The position numbers were made by a program, and so were the translations under genes. From Cerasicoccus arenae (GTDB lineage Bacteria; Verrucomicrobiota; Verrucomicrobiia; Opitutales; Cerasicoccaceae), in NCBI RefSeq assembly GCF_014651635.1, contig NZ_BMXG01000012.1, forward strand, positions 62,001 through 126,000: a stretch of 64,000 bases of DNA, in the 5' to 3' direction. The notes under the pieces are model-generated. The model saw nothing but the letters and a program-made list of their open reading frames with translations, made no database searches and was not told where the DNA came from. Below are positions 63,805-64,000 of the stretch, piece after piece. Within the stretch, counting starts at the first letter, position 1. The number at the start of each line of letters is the position of its first letter.

Positions 63805-64000
63805 ATGTCTAAACTCGATATCATCTCGCTTTGCTTGATTTTCTTTGCGGTCCTTACGATTGTGCTGGGGATTGTTAAAATCCACTGCTACCCAGGAACC
63901 ATTGCAAAGCAGCGAAATCATCCGCAGGCAAAGGCGATTGAGGTCACATCATTACTTGGTCTGATTGCCTTTCCGTTATGGATGTTCGCGTTAATTTGGG
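63805..64000 (+). CDS. DUF3302-like membrane protein, 5' part
   Basis: The gene runs off the right edge after 65 codons. An ATG at 63805 opens a frame with one membrane helix (IISLCLIFFAVLTIVLGIV), then the segment PGTIAKQRNHPQAKAIEV, and a second helix (LLGLIAFPLWMFALIW). The KxRNHPxAxAI segment between two helices is the hallmark I know for DUF3302 (YiaW-like) small inner-membrane proteins. These often precede an HlyD-type membrane-fusion protein, which may lie just outside. It is divergent from the ArsR gene, so it may share the palindromic control region. Confidence 0.7.
   Translation, partial: MSKLDIISLCLIFFAVLTIVLGIVKIHCYPGTIAKQRNHPQAKAIEVTSLLGLIAFPLWMFALIW

Noticed and set aside
1-64000. 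tRNA, rRNA, CRISPR arrays, insertion sequences or prophage genes
   Set aside because: None seen: no evenly spaced repeats, no transposase or integrase motif, and no tRNA-like cloverleaf in the intergenic regions read by eye.

Overview
The window looks like a chromosomal stretch from a member of the Verrucomicrobiota, most likely class Opitutae (Coraliomargarita/Puniceicoccales-like). This is inferred from the gene mix: type II prepilins beside metabolic genes, LacI-type regulators next to a formylglycine sulfatase, FAD-dependent oxidoreductases of the PF12831 type, a Gfo/Idh/MocA enzyme, and a Gram-negative outer-membrane set (LptE, a BamD-like TPR protein, a heptose adenylyltransferase domain). 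No rRNA or tRNA gene is present to settle it. Most of the DNA is ordinary, densely packed chromosome with moderately high GC. I found no CRISPR array, transposase, integrase or attachment site.

Layout. 1-3092: end of a PhoH-type ATPase, a PgpH-type HD phosphodiesterase and YbeY, a widely conserved trio. 3170-8511: four co-directional genes, namely two response regulators whose NtrC-like AAA+ cores have lost their ATPase motifs, an unrecognised 219-residue protein between them, and a GspE/PilB secretion ATPase. This is the best candidate for an undescribed system. 8660-19246: a carbohydrate island with a cytoplasmic sulfatase, a VWA-like membrane protein split by a 20-base G/C homopolymer, a binding protein plus two permeases of a sugar ABC importer, two convergent FAD oxidoreductases and a LacI regulator. 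19379-24431: an ArsC/Spx-like protein, RNase E/G, RodA and a glycosyltransferase. 24559-27740: a second LacI regulator convergent with a Gfo/Idh/MocA oxidoreductase and a HAD phosphatase.

27893-35506: a proline-rich membrane protein, RadC, ApaG, a beta-CASP nuclease-like protein, an inositol-monophosphatase-family enzyme and LysA. 35899-37225: two paralogous prepilin-like genes in tandem. 37269-47203: GcvT, a PEGA lipoprotein, a CNNM/CorC-type membrane protein, PanD, a RodZ-like protein, FtsK, ManA and two unknown envelope proteins. 47289-52047: grpE-dnaJ-rfaE2-purN-prmA and a PPK2 kinase. 52090-56524: an overlapping pair of signalling kinases. 56760-63082: LeuB, then plsX, a DUF3047-like gene and fabH, then a BamD-like protein and LptE. 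63274-64000: an ArsR-type repressor with palindromes at its start, and the beginning of a DUF3302-like gene.

Two window-wide patterns stand out. Runs of eight or more G or C are more frequent than I would expect; many encode proline stretches and one breaks a reading frame. Rho-independent terminators are easy to see at several gene ends, which fixes many transcription-unit boundaries.
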